Shown here piece by piece: positions 28,812 through 37,940 of a DNA stretch of 64,000 bases. Source of the stretch: Yoonia maritima (GTDB lineage Bacteria; Pseudomonadota; Alphaproteobacteria; Rhodobacterales; Rhodobacteraceae); assembly GCF_003003285.1 (NCBI RefSeq), contig NZ_PVTP01000002.1:1-64000 (forward strand), read 5' to 3'. Made by a program: the position numbers and the translations under genes. How positions within the stretch are numbered: position 1 is the first letter of the stretch; the number at the start of each line of letters is the position of its first letter. The notes below the pieces were generated by a model. That model saw only the letters and a list, made by a program, of their open reading frames with translations, was not told the DNA's origin and did no database searches.

Positions 28812-30779
28812 CTATTCACCGGCAAGAAAGCGCCCATCGACCAAATTTATGATGTCAGCCATAATGACATTTAGCTCAAAGTCTTTAGGAGTATAGACTT
28901 TTGCGACGCCCATAGCACGCAACGCATTCGCGTCTTCGTCAGGGACAATTCCCCCCACAATGACCGGAATATCTTGCAATTGGGCATCTTCTAATTTGGT
29001 CATTACGTCCTGAACAAGCGGGAGATGGGACCCAGATAGAATAGACAATCCAATAACATGCGCCTGATTGTTGCGTGCAGCTTCGATGATTTCGTCTGGC
29101 GTCAGGCGGATGCCTTCGTATGAAATGTCCATGCCGCAATCGCGCGCACGTGTTGCGATTTGTTCGGCCCCGTTTGAATGCCCATCAAGCCCAGGTTTGC
29201 CCACAAGAAACTTGAGTCTCCGTCCGAGTGCGGAGCTTACCCGATCAACCTGTTCGCGGAGTTCGTCGAGCCCCTCTGTCCGGTTGGATTGGTTCTGGCT
29301 AACGCCGGTTGGTCCGCGATACTGCCCAAATACAGAACGTATAACGTCAGCCCATTCGCCTGTTGTGACCCCTGCGCGTGCGCATGCAATCGATGACGGC
29401 ATGACGTTGCTACCATCGCGTGCGGCTGTCCGTAATGCGGCAAGCGCGTTGTTTACCGCAGTGGTATCACGGGCTGCTTTCCAGTCTTTTAGGCGGTTCA
29501 ATTGGTCCGCTTCAGCTTTGGGATCTGCAACCATGATTGCGTCATCGCCAGCGGTCAGTGGGGACGGTTCGCCGGATTGCCACTTGTTAACCCCGACTAC
29601 GGTTGTATTGCCGCTTTCGATCCCGGCGATTCGCGAAGCGTTGCTTTCGACCAGTCGCGATTTCATATAGCCGATCGCCCCAACAGCGCCGCCCATCCCG
29701 TCGATCTGGGCAAGTTCAGCGCGCGCACCTTCTTTGAGTGCGTTCACCTTGCGGTCGATGGCTGGGTTGCCGTCGAACAGGTCGTCGAATTCAAGAAGGT
29801 CGGTTTCATAGGCCAAGATTTGTTGCATCCGTAGTGACCATTGCTGATCCCATGGGCGGGGGAGACCTAATGCTTCGTTCCATGCAGGCAGTTGAACCGC
29901 GCGTGCACGTGCGTTTTTCGATAGCGTCACCGCCAGTGTTTCCAGCAGAATACGATAGACGTTGTTTTCTGGCTGCTGTTCGGTCAGCCCAAGCGAGTTG
30001 ACCTGAACACCATAACGGAAACGGCGATACTTCGCGTCCTCAACGCCGTAACGGTCCGCGCAGATTTCATCCCATAGTTCGACAAAGGCACGCATTTTGC
30101 ACAGCTCTGTCACGAAACGGATACCCGCGTTCACAAAGAATGAGATGCGGCCAACCATCGCTGGGAAGTTTTCGGCGGGTACTTTGCCTTTCAGGTCGTC
30201 CAACACGGCGGTGGCTGTCGCCAAAGCAAAGGCCAATTCTTCTTCGGGTGTCGCTCCGGCCTCTTGCAGATGGTATGAACAGACGTTCATCGGGTTCCAT
30301 TTGGGCAGATGTTCGCGGGTATATGCCGCCACATCTGTGATCATCCGCAGGGACGGTTCGGGCGGGCAAATATATGTGCCGCGCGATAGGTATTCTTTGA
30401 TGATGTCGTTTTGAACAGTGCCCTGCAGGGCGCTGATGTCCGCGCCTTGTTCTTCGGCGACCGCAATATAAAGCGACAGTAGCCATGGGGCTGTCGCGTT
30501 AATTGTCATCGAGGTGTTCATCTGATCAAGTGGGATGTCGTTAAACAAGGCCCGCATATCGCCCAGATGGCTAACGGGCACGCCAACTTTGCCGACTTCG
30601 CCTTTGGCAAGCACGTGGTCGCTGTCGTAGCCAGTTTGCGTTGGTAGATCAAAAGCGACTGACAGACCCGTCTGACCCTTGGCGAGGTTGCCGCGATACA
30701 GCGCATTTGATGCTGCAGCCGTCGAGTGGCCAGCATAGGTGCGAAATAGCCATGGGCGGTCTTTCTGCGTCTGCGACAT
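28812..30779 (-). CDS. ecm: Ethylmalonyl-CoA mutase (adenosylcobalamin-dependent)
   Basis: 655 residues from MSQTQKDRPWLFRTYAGHST. The barrel part matches methylmalonyl-CoA mutase-like enzymes (NALYRGNLAKGQTGLSVAFD). The C-terminal 130 residues are the B12 domain, with the cobalt-ligand motif DGH at 532-534 in PGLDGHSNG. The N-terminus, length and presence of ccr, mcl2 and mch point to Ecm, which converts ethylmalonyl-CoA to methylsuccinyl-CoA. A methylmalonyl-CoA mutase of the single-chain type is the alternative. It needs cobalamin, consistent with cobU at 63030. Confidence 0.92.
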   Translation of the reverse strand: MSQTQKDRPWLFRTYAGHSTAAASNALYRGNLAKGQTGLSVAFDLPTQTGYDSDHVLAKGEVGKVGVPVSHLGDMRALFNDIPLDQMNTSMTINATAPWLLSLYIAVAEEQGADISALQGTVQNDIIKEYLSRGTYICPPEPSLRMITDVAAYTREHLPKWNPMNVCSYHLQEAGATPEEELAFALATATAVLDDLKGKVPAENFPAMVGRISFFVNAGIRFVTELCKMRAFVELWDEICADRYGVEDAKYRRFRYGVQVNSLGLTEQQPENNVYRILLETLAVTLSKNARARAVQLPAWNEALGLPRPWDQQWSLRMQQILAYETDLLEFDDLFDGNPAIDRKVNALKEGARAELAQIDGMGGAVGAIGYMKSRLVESNASRIAGIESGNTTVVGVNKWQSGEPSPLTAGDDAIMVADPKAEADQLNRLKDWKAARDTTAVNNALAALRTAARDGSNVMPSSIACARAGVTTGEWADVIRSVFGQYRGPTGVSQNQSNRTEGLDELREQVDRVSSALGRRLKFLVGKPGLDGHSNGAEQIATRARDCGMDISYEGIRLTPDEIIEAARNNQAHVIGLSILSGSHLPLVQDVMTKLEDAQLQDIPVIVGGIVPDEDANALRAMGVAKVYTPKDFELNVIMADIINLVDGRFLAGE

Positions 30780-30857
30780 ATCGGGTCCTCTGGTTCTGTT
30801 GCGCAATTTTATTGCGTTCGTGATTTATTATCCGATATTTTGTGGCGCTGTCAATTC

Positions 30858-30870
30858 GCTGCATTGCGGC
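30858..30870. promoter_or_regulatory. TGC-rich palindrome GCTGCATTGCGGC upstream of ecm
   Basis: Matches GCYGCNNNGCGGC, 79-91 bases upstream of ecm and 45-57 upstream of the divergent acyltransferase gene. Same pattern as upstream of mdh, mcl2, ccr and luxI. Confidence 0.42.
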
Positions 30871-30914
30871 ATGATGGGATTTACGTCAGGTCGTTTCCCT
30901 GTCAGGTTCGCGCA

Positions 30915-32273
30915 ATGACGCAAACCGTTTCAATGCCGCTGTGGGCCTTTGCCCTAATTGTCCTGTTTGCAGCAGTGACGTTCGCGTCGCATTTCCTGTT
31001 TCCATCCGTGCGCTGGTTCTTTCGCAAGCGTGCCGAAAGGGTGATTGCACGCGTAAACAAACGCCTTCAGCGTCCGATCGAGCCGTTCAAGCTTGCGCGT
31101 CGTCATGACATGATCCAGCGGCTGATCTATGACCCCGAAGTCACCAAAGCCATTGTTGAATACGCCCGCAAAGAAAACGTGCCCGAAAACGTCGCCTTTG
31201 AAAGGGCCAAGGGGTACGCGCGTGAAATCGTGCCTTCGTTTTCAGCGACTGCCTATTTCAGCATTGGAATCAGGTTGGCACGTTGGCTGTCAAAGTCGCT
31301 TTATCGTATTCGCTTGGGGACGTTTGACCGTAAGCGATTGGCAGAAATCGATCCTGATGCTGCCGTTGTGTTTGTGATCAACCACCGCAGTAATATGGAT
31401 TACGTGTTGGTGACGTATCTGGCGGCAAATGCTGGCGCGTTGTCTTATGCCGTTGGGGAATGGGCGCGGGTATGGCCGCTATCGCCAATTATCCGCGCGA
31501 TGGGGGCGTATTTTATCCGGCGCAAGTCGCGGGGTGCGCTGTATCGCAAGGTTCTTGCCCGATATGTGCAGATGGCGACGCGCGGGGGGGTTAGTCAGGC
31601 TGTTTTTCCTGAAGGTGGGCTAAGTCTTACTGGTCGAATGGCGGCACCTCGGGTTGGGTTGCTGAACTATATTATCGAAGATTTCGACCCCGATCAGCGC
31701 GAAGTAATCTTTGTTCCCGTGGCGATTAACTATGACCGTGTGCTTGAAGATACGATCCTAATTGCCGCTGACAACTCTGGTACGCGCAAGTTCAGACCTC
31801 CTCTTTGGCATGTGGTGCGTCGTGTCGGTCGGCATGTATGGCTGCGCGTCACGCGGCGGTTCAATTCATTTGGCACCGCATCCGTCAGCTTTGGCGATCC
31901 GCTAGAGCTGTCAAAGTTTCGTGACACCGTGACAGGCGATTTGACTGCTGGGGTCGCCCAAGAGCTTATGGGGCGCATTGCAAGCGTCATTCCCGTGCTT
32001 GGCGTGCCAATCGTTGCACATACGCTGGTATTTGACGGCGTGGATAGCAAAGCTGCGTTAGTAGCCCGCATTACGGAAAAGCTGTCTCAGCTCAAGTCTG
32101 GGCGTATGCCACTGCCACGTCGTGATCCCGCTGTAATCGCTGCTGACGCGCTTGAGCGTCTGGTCGCGCGGGGTGTTGTCGTGCTGGATGGCGACAGTAT
32201 TCGCGTCACGGAAACCGGGCAGGACATTCTGGCCTATTACGCGAATTCAATCGCGCACCACCTAAACAACTAA
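30915..32273 (+). CDS. Glycerol-3-phosphate acyltransferase-like (PlsB-like) membrane enzyme
   Basis: 452 residues from MTQTVSMPLWAFALIV (the frame is open 25 codons upstream into the ecm leader). N-terminal membrane helix at about 8-30. The acyltransferase signature is NHRSNMDY (His157, Asp162) and FPEGGLS follows about 80 residues later, with a basic RRKSRG stretch between. It would acylate glycerol-3-phosphate or a related lysophospholipid. It is shorter than E. coli PlsB (about 800 residues). The C-terminus past residue 370 has no known domain. Confidence 0.8.
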   Translation: MTQTVSMPLWAFALIVLFAAVTFASHFLFPSVRWFFRKRAERVIARVNKRLQRPIEPFKLARRHDMIQRLIYDPEVTKAIVEYARKENVPENVAFERAKGYAREIVPSFSATAYFSIGIRLARWLSKSLYRIRLGTFDRKRLAEIDPDAAVVFVINHRSNMDYVLVTYLAANAGALSYAVGEWARVWPLSPIIRAMGAYFIRRKSRGALYRKVLARYVQMATRGGVSQAVFPEGGLSLTGRMAAPRVGLLNYIIEDFDPDQREVIFVPVAINYDRVLEDTILIAADNSGTRKFRPPLWHVVRRVGRHVWLRVTRRFNSFGTASVSFGDPLELSKFRDTVTGDLTAGVAQELMGRIASVIPVLGVPIVAHTLVFDGVDSKAALVARITEKLSQLKSGRMPLPRRDPAVIAADALERLVARGVVVLDGDSIRVTETGQDILAYYANSIAHHLNN

Positions 32274-32374
32274 TCAATCAACGACCTTTTGCGGTTTTCG
32301 GGGACGCCAAATGCGCCTGCGCTGCTGCGGTGCGTGCAATTTTATGCCTGATTTTACGTCTTCGACAAAGTTAC

Positions 32375-32387
32375 GCTGCGGCGCGGC
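32375..32387. promoter_or_regulatory. TGC-rich palindrome GCTGCGGCGCGGC upstream of ccr
   Basis: Matches GCYGCNNNGCGGC, about 124 bases before the ccr start. A second, exact CTGCN3GCAG site follows at 32468. A GTTGC direct repeat (GTTGCAAAGTTGC, from about 32419) lies between them. Confidence 0.4.
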
Positions 32388-32467
32388 GGACATAATATTA
32401 CAAAAGTGAACCCCATGAGGTTGCAAAGTTGCGTAGTGAATATTATCCATCAGTCAGAGCGTCGATT

Positions 32468-32478
32468 CTGCGGCGCAG
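32468..32478. promoter_or_regulatory. Exact PhaR-consensus-like site CTGCGGCGCAG upstream of ccr
   Basis: CTGC-GGC-GCAG equals the CTGCN3GCAG consensus reported for the polyhydroxybutyrate repressor PhaR of R. sphaeroides/Paracoccus. It lies 32 bases upstream of the ccr start, where a bound repressor would block initiation or early elongation. Confidence 0.5.
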
Positions 32479-32510
32479 CAACAAATGGATTTTCAGTAAT
32501 GGAGACCGAC

Positions 32511-33791
32511 ATGGCCCTAGACCAAAATGCACCCGCAACAGCACCGAAAAAGGCGCTTTATGAGGTCGGTGAACTGCCGCCCGTCGGTCACGTACCCGAT
32601 CAAATGTACGCATGGACAATTCGCCGCGAACGCCACGGCGAGCCTGATGAAGCATTTCAGGTAGAGGTGGTCGATACGCCTAAGCCTGACAGCCACGAAG
32701 TGCTGGTTCTCGTTATGGCAGCTGGCGTTAACTATAACGGGATCTGGGCCGGACTAGGTATTCCGATCAGCCCATTTGACGTGCACGGCGCAGACTTCCA
32801 CATCGCTGGTTCCGATGCTTCCGGTATCGTTTGGGCCGTTGGTGATAAGGTTAAGCGCTGGAAGGTTGGCGACGAAGTTGTCATTCACTGCAACCAAGAT
32901 GACGGTGATGATGAAGACTGTAATGGTGGCGATCCGATGTTCTCGGAAAGCCAGCGGATTTGGGGTTATGAGACTCCGGATGGATCGTTCGCGCAGTTCA
33001 CAAGTGTGCAATCGCAGCAGTTGATGCACCGTCCAAAGCACCTGACTTGGGAAGAAAGCGCGTGTTACACGCTTACGCTTGCCACGGCTTACCGGATGCT
33101 GTTCGGCCATCACCCACATGAACTAAAGCCAGGTCAAAACGTACTGGTTTGGGGCGCGTCAGGTGGTCTGGGTTCCTATGCAATTCAGCTAATCAATACA
33201 GCAGGTGCAAATGCCATCGGCGTAATTAGCGATGAATCAAAACGTGATTTCGTCATGTCGCTGGGCGCAAAAGGGGTCATTAATCGGAATGACTTTAAAT
33301 GCTGGGGCCAAATGCCAACCGTAAATACGCCCGAATACAAGGAATGGTTTAATGAAACCCGTAAGTTCGGCAAAGCCATTTGGGAAATCACCGGAAAAGG
33401 CAATAACGTCGATATCGTGTTTGAACACCCCGGCGAGGCAACATTCCCGGTTTCTACGTTCGTATGTAAACGCGGCGGCATGGTTGTGATCTGTGCGGGG
33501 ACAACAGGCTATAACCTGACTTTCGATGTTCGTTATATGTGGATGCACCAAAAACGTTTGCAGGGCAGTCACTTTGCCAACTTGAAGCAGGCAAGTTCTG
33601 CAAATCAGCTGATGATCGAACGCCGCTTGGATCCATGCATGTCAGAAGTATTTACTTGGGATGAGTTGCCAGAAGCACACAGTAAGATGCGCAGAAATGA
33701 ACATAAGCCCGGAAATATGGCGGTGTTAATTCAATCCCCCAAAGCGGGTTTGCGATCATTCGACGACACCTTGGAGGCATCTAAGAAATAA
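32511..33791 (+). CDS. ccr: Crotonyl-CoA carboxylase/reductase
   Basis: 426 residues from MALDQNAPATAPKKALYEVG; GGAG precedes this ATG and the upstream open frame is untranslated leader. It is a zinc-free MDR-superfamily enzyme: NADPH site VLVWGASGGLGSYAIQL in the middle, and the acidic insert DDGDDEDCNGG typical of Ccr. It carboxylates crotonyl-CoA to ethylmalonyl-CoA, the committed step of the EMC pathway. A strong terminator follows. Confidence 0.96.
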   Translation: MALDQNAPATAPKKALYEVGELPPVGHVPDQMYAWTIRRERHGEPDEAFQVEVVDTPKPDSHEVLVLVMAAGVNYNGIWAGLGIPISPFDVHGADFHIAGSDASGIVWAVGDKVKRWKVGDEVVIHCNQDDGDDEDCNGGDPMFSESQRIWGYETPDGSFAQFTSVQSQQLMHRPKHLTWEESACYTLTLATAYRMLFGHHPHELKPGQNVLVWGASGGLGSYAIQLINTAGANAIGVISDESKRDFVMSLGAKGVINRNDFKCWGQMPTVNTPEYKEWFNETRKFGKAIWEITGKGNNVDIVFEHPGEATFPVSTFVCKRGGMVVICAGTTGYNLTFDVRYMWMHQKRLQGSHFANLKQASSANQLMIERRLDPCMSEVFTWDELPEAHSKMRRNEHKPGNMAVLIQSPKAGLRSFDDTLEASKK

Positions 33792-33816
33792 CGCATATAT
33801 CAGCGTTAAAAGGTAG

Positions 33817-33849
33817 AAAGGCGTTACCCAAACGGGTGACGCCTTTTTT
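33817..33849 (+). terminator. Rho-independent terminator after ccr
   Basis: AAAGGCGTTACCC, a 4-nt loop AAAC, GGGTGACGCCTTTTTT. A long stem (one internal mismatch) with a six-T tail, about 25 bases after ccr. Confidence 0.93.
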
Positions 33850-33987
33850 GCTATCGCAATGATTTTAAATCGTAATCCGTCTACTCACTATTTTTGGGGA
33901 GTATGAAGGCATGAATTATTGTTTCATAAATTTCATCGATACTCTTGCCGTCAGTAAAACAAAAATGATTAGTAGAGAGACATAAAA

Positions 33988-34203
33988 ATGGGACACGATT
34001 GGATCATCGACGTACTTGCAGACTTGAAACGCTTTGCGAATACGCACGACCTACCGATGTTAGAAGCGCAGCTCGAAAATACGACGCTTGTCGCTTCGGC
34101 AGAAATCGGGCGGATGGTCGAAGATACATGTCACTTGACACAGGGAGACGGTCCTGGAAATCGACAGTTTTCTCCAAGCATTGGAGCAGGCAGGCGCGCT
34201 TGA
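33988..34203 (+). CDS. Small protein upstream of luxR
   Basis: 71 residues, starting MGHDWIIDVLADLKRFANTHDLPMLEAQLENTTLV, with GAGAGAC before the ATG. The acidic, helical N-terminal half resembles short ORFs that I recall upstream of luxR in other roseobacters. The last 20 codons overlap the luxR frame and look like a read-out. It overlaps luxR by about 50 bases, so translation of the two is probably coupled. Function unknown. Confidence 0.6.
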   Translation: MGHDWIIDVLADLKRFANTHDLPMLEAQLENTTLVASAEIGRMVEDTCHLTQGDGPGNRQFSPSIGAGRRA

Positions 34204-34912
34204 TGACCTTCAAGGTCTGATCGTGCGCTTACGTGATGAATTTGCAGTTGATCATGTGGTCTATCATTGGTTGAGCGCCGATGGTGAACAATACGGGTTC
34301 GGTACTTACGATCCTGTTTGGGTGCAGCGCTATGTCGAACGCGATTATATGCGTATTGATCCGGTCGTGATTGGCTGTTTCCAACGCTTCCATCCCGCGG
34401 ACTGGAAGTCGCTTGACTGGTCGTCGCGCGCGGCGCAGGCCCTTCAAAAAGATGCGATCGCTCATGGCGTCGGCAATCAAGGGTTTTCTTTCCCAATTCG
34501 CGGGCCGAATGGACAGCTCGCGTTGTTGACCGCATCTCACACTACTGATGATGAAACTTGGGAAAGTTTCACGAAATCCAATCAACGAGAGTGGATTTTG
34601 ATCGCACATTATCTGAACCGCAAAGCGATGGAGTTGGAAAGCCGCCGTCGGCCAGAGCCAGTCCGTCAGCTTTCTCCGCGTGAAATAGAGGCGTTAACCT
34701 ATCTTGGTATGGGCCATGGACGAGCGCAGGTTGCAGAGTTTTTAAATATCTCTGAACATACTTTGCGGGCGTATATTGAAAGCGCGCGTTTTAAGCTGGG
34801 CGCATCGAATACAACCCATGCCGTCGCGCGGGCCGTTGCTGAAGGTCTGATTGTGTTGGGCGGTGCGGCAAAGGCCGCGCGAGGTGGTTGGCCTGGTCGC
34901 GATTCGGGGTAA
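34154..34912 (+). CDS. LuxR-family quorum-sensing regulator (autoinducer-binding)
   Basis: Residues 1-160 are an acyl-homoserine-lactone-binding domain (HVVYHWLSADGEQYGFGTYDP; WSSRAAQALQKDA; NQGFSFPIRGPNG). The C-terminal 65 residues are a LuxR HTH (LSPREIEALTYLGMGHGRAQVAEFLNISEHTLRAYI). I place the start at the CTG at 34154: it is six bases after GGGAG, and it gives the N-terminus (M)EIDSFLQAL that matches what I recall of relatives. A TTG at 34181 is the next option. The gene directly precedes luxI. Confidence 0.85.
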   Translation: MEIDSFLQALEQAGALDDLQGLIVRLRDEFAVDHVVYHWLSADGEQYGFGTYDPVWVQRYVERDYMRIDPVVIGCFQRFHPADWKSLDWSSRAAQALQKDAIAHGVGNQGFSFPIRGPNGQLALLTASHTTDDETWESFTKSNQREWILIAHYLNRKAMELESRRRPEPVRQLSPREIEALTYLGMGHGRAQVAEFLNISEHTLRAYIESARFKLGASNTTHAVARAVAEGLIVLGGAAKAARGGWPGRDSG

Positions 34913-34913
34913 C

Positions 34914-34926
34914 GCTGCAATGCGGC
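34914..34926. promoter_or_regulatory. TGC-rich palindrome GCTGCAATGCGGC between luxR and luxI
   Basis: Matches GCYGCNNNGCGGC, one base past the luxR stop and about 105 bases before luxI. No clear 20-bp lux box (CTG-N10-CAG type) was found in the same interval. It may be a regulator site or a coincidence. Confidence 0.3.
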
Positions 34927-35030
34927 ATTTTATTAAGAATACGTTAACGAACGGCTCGCGCAATTAACCAAATACCTGTGTGACGGCTTCTACCCTTGAG
35001 ACATCGTTAACGGCTCAAGGGGAGCATAGA

Positions 35031-35666
35031 ATGCTTCGTTACATTTATGGGAATGATCTTTCTCAATTTCCTGTACTCCAAGATACTATGCACAGAGACC
35101 GCGCGACCCAGTTTTCAGAGCGTCTGAAATGGGCGGTGCATGTCGATGACAACGGGTGGGAACGTGATGAATATGACGCGATGAATCCGCTTTATGTCAT
35201 CTGGGAAAACGCCGATGGCACGCATGGTGGATCGATGCGGTTTTTACCAACGTCTGAACAGACAATGGTGAATGATCATTTTAGTGATTTGTTAAAGGGT
35301 GAAAAAATTGAAAGCCCATTTATATGGGAATGCACCCGTTTTGTGTTGGGCGCGCAAGCGACGCCGCGGGTAGCTGCCGCTATGATGCTTGCGGGGGGCG
35401 AATTGATGCGTGCGTTTTCGTTAACTCATCTATTGGGGGTTTTTGATCCGCGGATGGTCAGAATCTATTCGATGATTGGTGCATCGCCCGAAGTGTTGGG
35501 TAGTTCAGGCGAAGGCCGCGATAAGATTAGCGTTGGATTATGGGCATACCGGCCAGAAGATCGTGTGCGTGTTCTACTGCGTGCAGAGGTTTCTTCTGAC
35601 GTGTCAGAAAGCTGGTTCGATCTTTCTTTCGGGCGGTCAATTCAGCAGATGCAAAAGGTGGCCTAA
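35031..35666 (+). CDS. Acyl-homoserine-lactone synthase (LuxI family)
   Basis: 211 residues from MLRYIYGNDLSQFPVLQ; AAGGGGAG precedes this ATG, so the 17 upstream codons are leader. The conserved N-terminal Arg/Phe/Trp of LuxI (HRDRATQFSERLKWAV) and the ECTRFVLG block with its Glu and Arg are present. It should make an acyl-homoserine lactone from SAM and acyl-ACP; chain length cannot be read from sequence. Partner of the upstream LuxR. Confidence 0.93.
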   Translation: MLRYIYGNDLSQFPVLQDTMHRDRATQFSERLKWAVHVDDNGWERDEYDAMNPLYVIWENADGTHGGSMRFLPTSEQTMVNDHFSDLLKGEKIESPFIWECTRFVLGAQATPRVAAAMMLAGGELMRAFSLTHLLGVFDPRMVRIYSMIGASPEVLGSSGEGRDKISVGLWAYRPEDRVRVLLRAEVSSDVSESWFDLSFGRSIQQMQKVA

Positions 35667-35706
35667 TCTACTGGTCCCGCCGCGACGGTACAGGTACTGT
35701 CGCGGC

Positions 35707-37233
35707 ATGAACGCACCAGTCATCACATTTTCAGACGATCAGGCCGAGGCTTGGGATAACGTCGCGACCGCCCTGCGCCAATCCGGCGTGGACTTAGACG
35801 ATAGCTTGCTTATGCCGCCCGCATCTGACAAGTCGTCAGTAATGGCCGTGATTGGCAAGGCGGGGTCCGGTAAAACCATGCTGTTGGCCAAGCTCTATAA
35901 AGCATTGGAAGAAGCGGGCGTTGACGTCATTTCTGGCGATTGGGAAGGCCGCAAACGCAAAGACCGCCGAACACTGGCGATTCTGGCACCGACCAACAAG
36001 GCCGCGAGCGTGCTGCGAAACCGTGGCGTTCCCGCGACGACGATCCACCGGATTCTTTATACCCCGGTCTATGATCCAGAATATGAAAAGGTGGCGGAAT
36101 GGCTGGCCGGGCAGGGTGAGCGCCCCGAAATCGAAGGCCTGACAGATGTCGCGCTTGATCGCGCCTTTGCATCCTATCAAGTTAACAAATCCATTCCTGC
36201 GGCACTGGCGGCCGCTGGTCTGCGTGGCAGTGATTTTATTACGGGTTGGAAGCGGCGCGAAGAAGCGTTGGATATCGGCTTTGTTGATGAAAGCTCGATG
36301 CTGGACAGCAAGCAGTTCGAAGACCTGCAAGAGATTTTCCCGACCCTGATCCTATTTGGCGATCCGGCGCAGTTACCTCCGGTGCAGTCGTCTGGCGGGA
36401 TGGTATTTGAAACCCTGCCGGAAAAGCGCGTTCTAACGTTGAACCGTATCCACCGGCAGGACGCGGGCAACCCGATCCTTGATCTGGCGCATGCTTTGGC
36501 TGATCCGCAGCTCGATTTCTATGCGTTTGAGCGCATGGTCGAAGAGGCGTCAAAAACAGATGAACGTGTCGTGATGGCCCAAAGGGTCGAGGCCGATTTG
36601 ATGGCACGTTCCCCCTGTCTGGTCTGGCGCAACGCCACCCGTATTCGTCTGATCCACGCATTTCGGTCTGCGTTCGGTGCCCCTCATGACGAATTGCTAC
36701 CGGGCGAGCCGCTGATTTGCGATGGTATCGAACTTCCGATGAAACACCGCAAAAAGCGGTTGGACCTAGAGGCGCGCGGCCTGATCAAGGGCGCGCAAGT
36801 GATCTACCTTGGGCCGGGTCGCAAACCTGGGTTTTCCCGCTTGCATGTGATGGGCGCTGAGGATCCACAGGTCAGCGCAGCAAGTATCGTGAAGATCGAA
36901 CAAGAAGGCGATGAAGAGCCGTTTATCCCCTTTGCTGCCCGTATGGGGGCCACGTTCCTTCATGGTGCAGCCGTTACCATTCACAAGGCGCAAGGTTCGC
37001 AATGGGACACGGTGCAGGTCTTTGCCCCTGATATTTACGCGGCCAGCCGCATGGGCCGTGTTGAGGCAGGACAGCCGTTGTGGAAGCGGTTAGCCTATGT
37101 TGCAATTACCCGTGCGGAAACGCAGCTGCGTTGGGTCGTTCGAAACCGTTTGGCACGGCCAGATGGCGTATTGCGTGTTGACGACCTTGAAGTCCCGGCC
37201 GCGCCCCTAGAACTGACAAGTGAGGAACCATGA
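35707..37233 (+). CDS. RecD-like ATP-dependent DNA helicase
   Basis: 508 residues from MNAPVITFSDDQAEAWDNV; the open frame continues upstream through luxI, but this ATG is the first plausible start. Walker A GKAGSGKT at 50-57, helicase motif II DESSML in the middle, HRQDAGNP, and motif VI AYVAITRAETQLRWVV near the C-terminus make it a superfamily 1 helicase like RecD2 fragments or phage Dda. It may act in DNA repair or replication restart. It overlaps the SDR gene by four bases. Confidence 0.85.
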   Translation: MNAPVITFSDDQAEAWDNVATALRQSGVDLDDSLLMPPASDKSSVMAVIGKAGSGKTMLLAKLYKALEEAGVDVISGDWEGRKRKDRRTLAILAPTNKAASVLRNRGVPATTIHRILYTPVYDPEYEKVAEWLAGQGERPEIEGLTDVALDRAFASYQVNKSIPAALAAAGLRGSDFITGWKRREEALDIGFVDESSMLDSKQFEDLQEIFPTLILFGDPAQLPPVQSSGGMVFETLPEKRVLTLNRIHRQDAGNPILDLAHALADPQLDFYAFERMVEEASKTDERVVMAQRVEADLMARSPCLVWRNATRIRLIHAFRSAFGAPHDELLPGEPLICDGIELPMKHRKKRLDLEARGLIKGAQVIYLGPGRKPGFSRLHVMGAEDPQVSAASIVKIEQEGDEEPFIPFAARMGATFLHGAAVTIHKAQGSQWDTVQVFAPDIYAASRMGRVEAGQPLWKRLAYVAITRAETQLRWVVRNRLARPDGVLRVDDLEVPAAPLELTSEEP

Positions 37234-37940
37234 AGACAATCATGATTACTGGCGCCAGCAGTGGTATTGGGCGCGTCACAGCTGAACATTTCCTAGACAA
37301 CGGTTGGCGTGTTGGGCTGATCGCGCGTCGTGCGGATGCGCTAGCGGAAATTGACCACGCTAACGCGGTGCACTTGCCCTGCGACGTGACGGATGAGGCA
37401 GCGGTTGATGGCGCCTTTGCTGATTTCGGGCATTTGGGTGTGTTGTTTAACAACGCTGGCATGTTTGGTCCGCAAACAACCATCGACGAAATCGCGCTGT
37501 CGGATTGGCAGCAGGTGATCGACGTGAACCTAACGGGCATGTTTCTATGTGCGCGTGCCGCGTTCCGGCAGATGCGATACCAGACGCCACAAGGTGGGCG
37601 GATCATCAACAACGGTTCTATTTCGGCTTACACCCCGCGCGAAGGTTCGATCTGCTATACGACCGCGAAACACGGTGTGTCTGGCCTAACCAAAACGATT
37701 AGCCTTGATGGGCGGGCTTTTAATATTGCTTGCGGTCAAATCGATATCGGCAATGCGCGTACCGAGATGGTGCAAAACTTGGAAAAGGCGCGTGCCGCCC
37801 AAGGGCTAGATCCTTTGCCAACAATGGCGGTCGAAGATGTGGCGCGGTCTGTTTACCACATGGCCTCGCTTCCCGCAGAGGCGAACGTGCAGACGATGAT
37901 GGTGATGGCAACGAAGATGCCACATATCGGGCGCGGTTAG
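37230..37940 (+). CDS. SDR family oxidoreductase
   Basis: 236 residues. TGASSGIG (7-14) binds NAD(P); LFNNAGMFG stabilises the fold; YTTAK carries the catalytic Tyr-Lys with the preceding Ser in GSISAY. Classical SDR length. The substrate is unknown; carbonyl or 3-ketoacyl reduction is generic for this group. It overlaps the helicase gene by four bases and converges on the TIGR02186 gene. Confidence 0.88.
   Translation: MKTIMITGASSGIGRVTAEHFLDNGWRVGLIARRADALAEIDHANAVHLPCDVTDEAAVDGAFADFGHLGVLFNNAGMFGPQTTIDEIALSDWQQVIDVNLTGMFLCARAAFRQMRYQTPQGGRIINNGSISAYTPREGSICYTTAKHGVSGLTKTISLDGRAFNIACGQIDIGNARTEMVQNLEKARAAQGLDPLPTMAVEDVARSVYHMASLPAEANVQTMMVMATKMPHIGRG

Noticed and set aside
33792-35030. Classical lux box near luxR and luxI
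   Set aside because: I found no 18-20 bp CTG-N10-CAG-type palindrome in the gaps before or between the genes.
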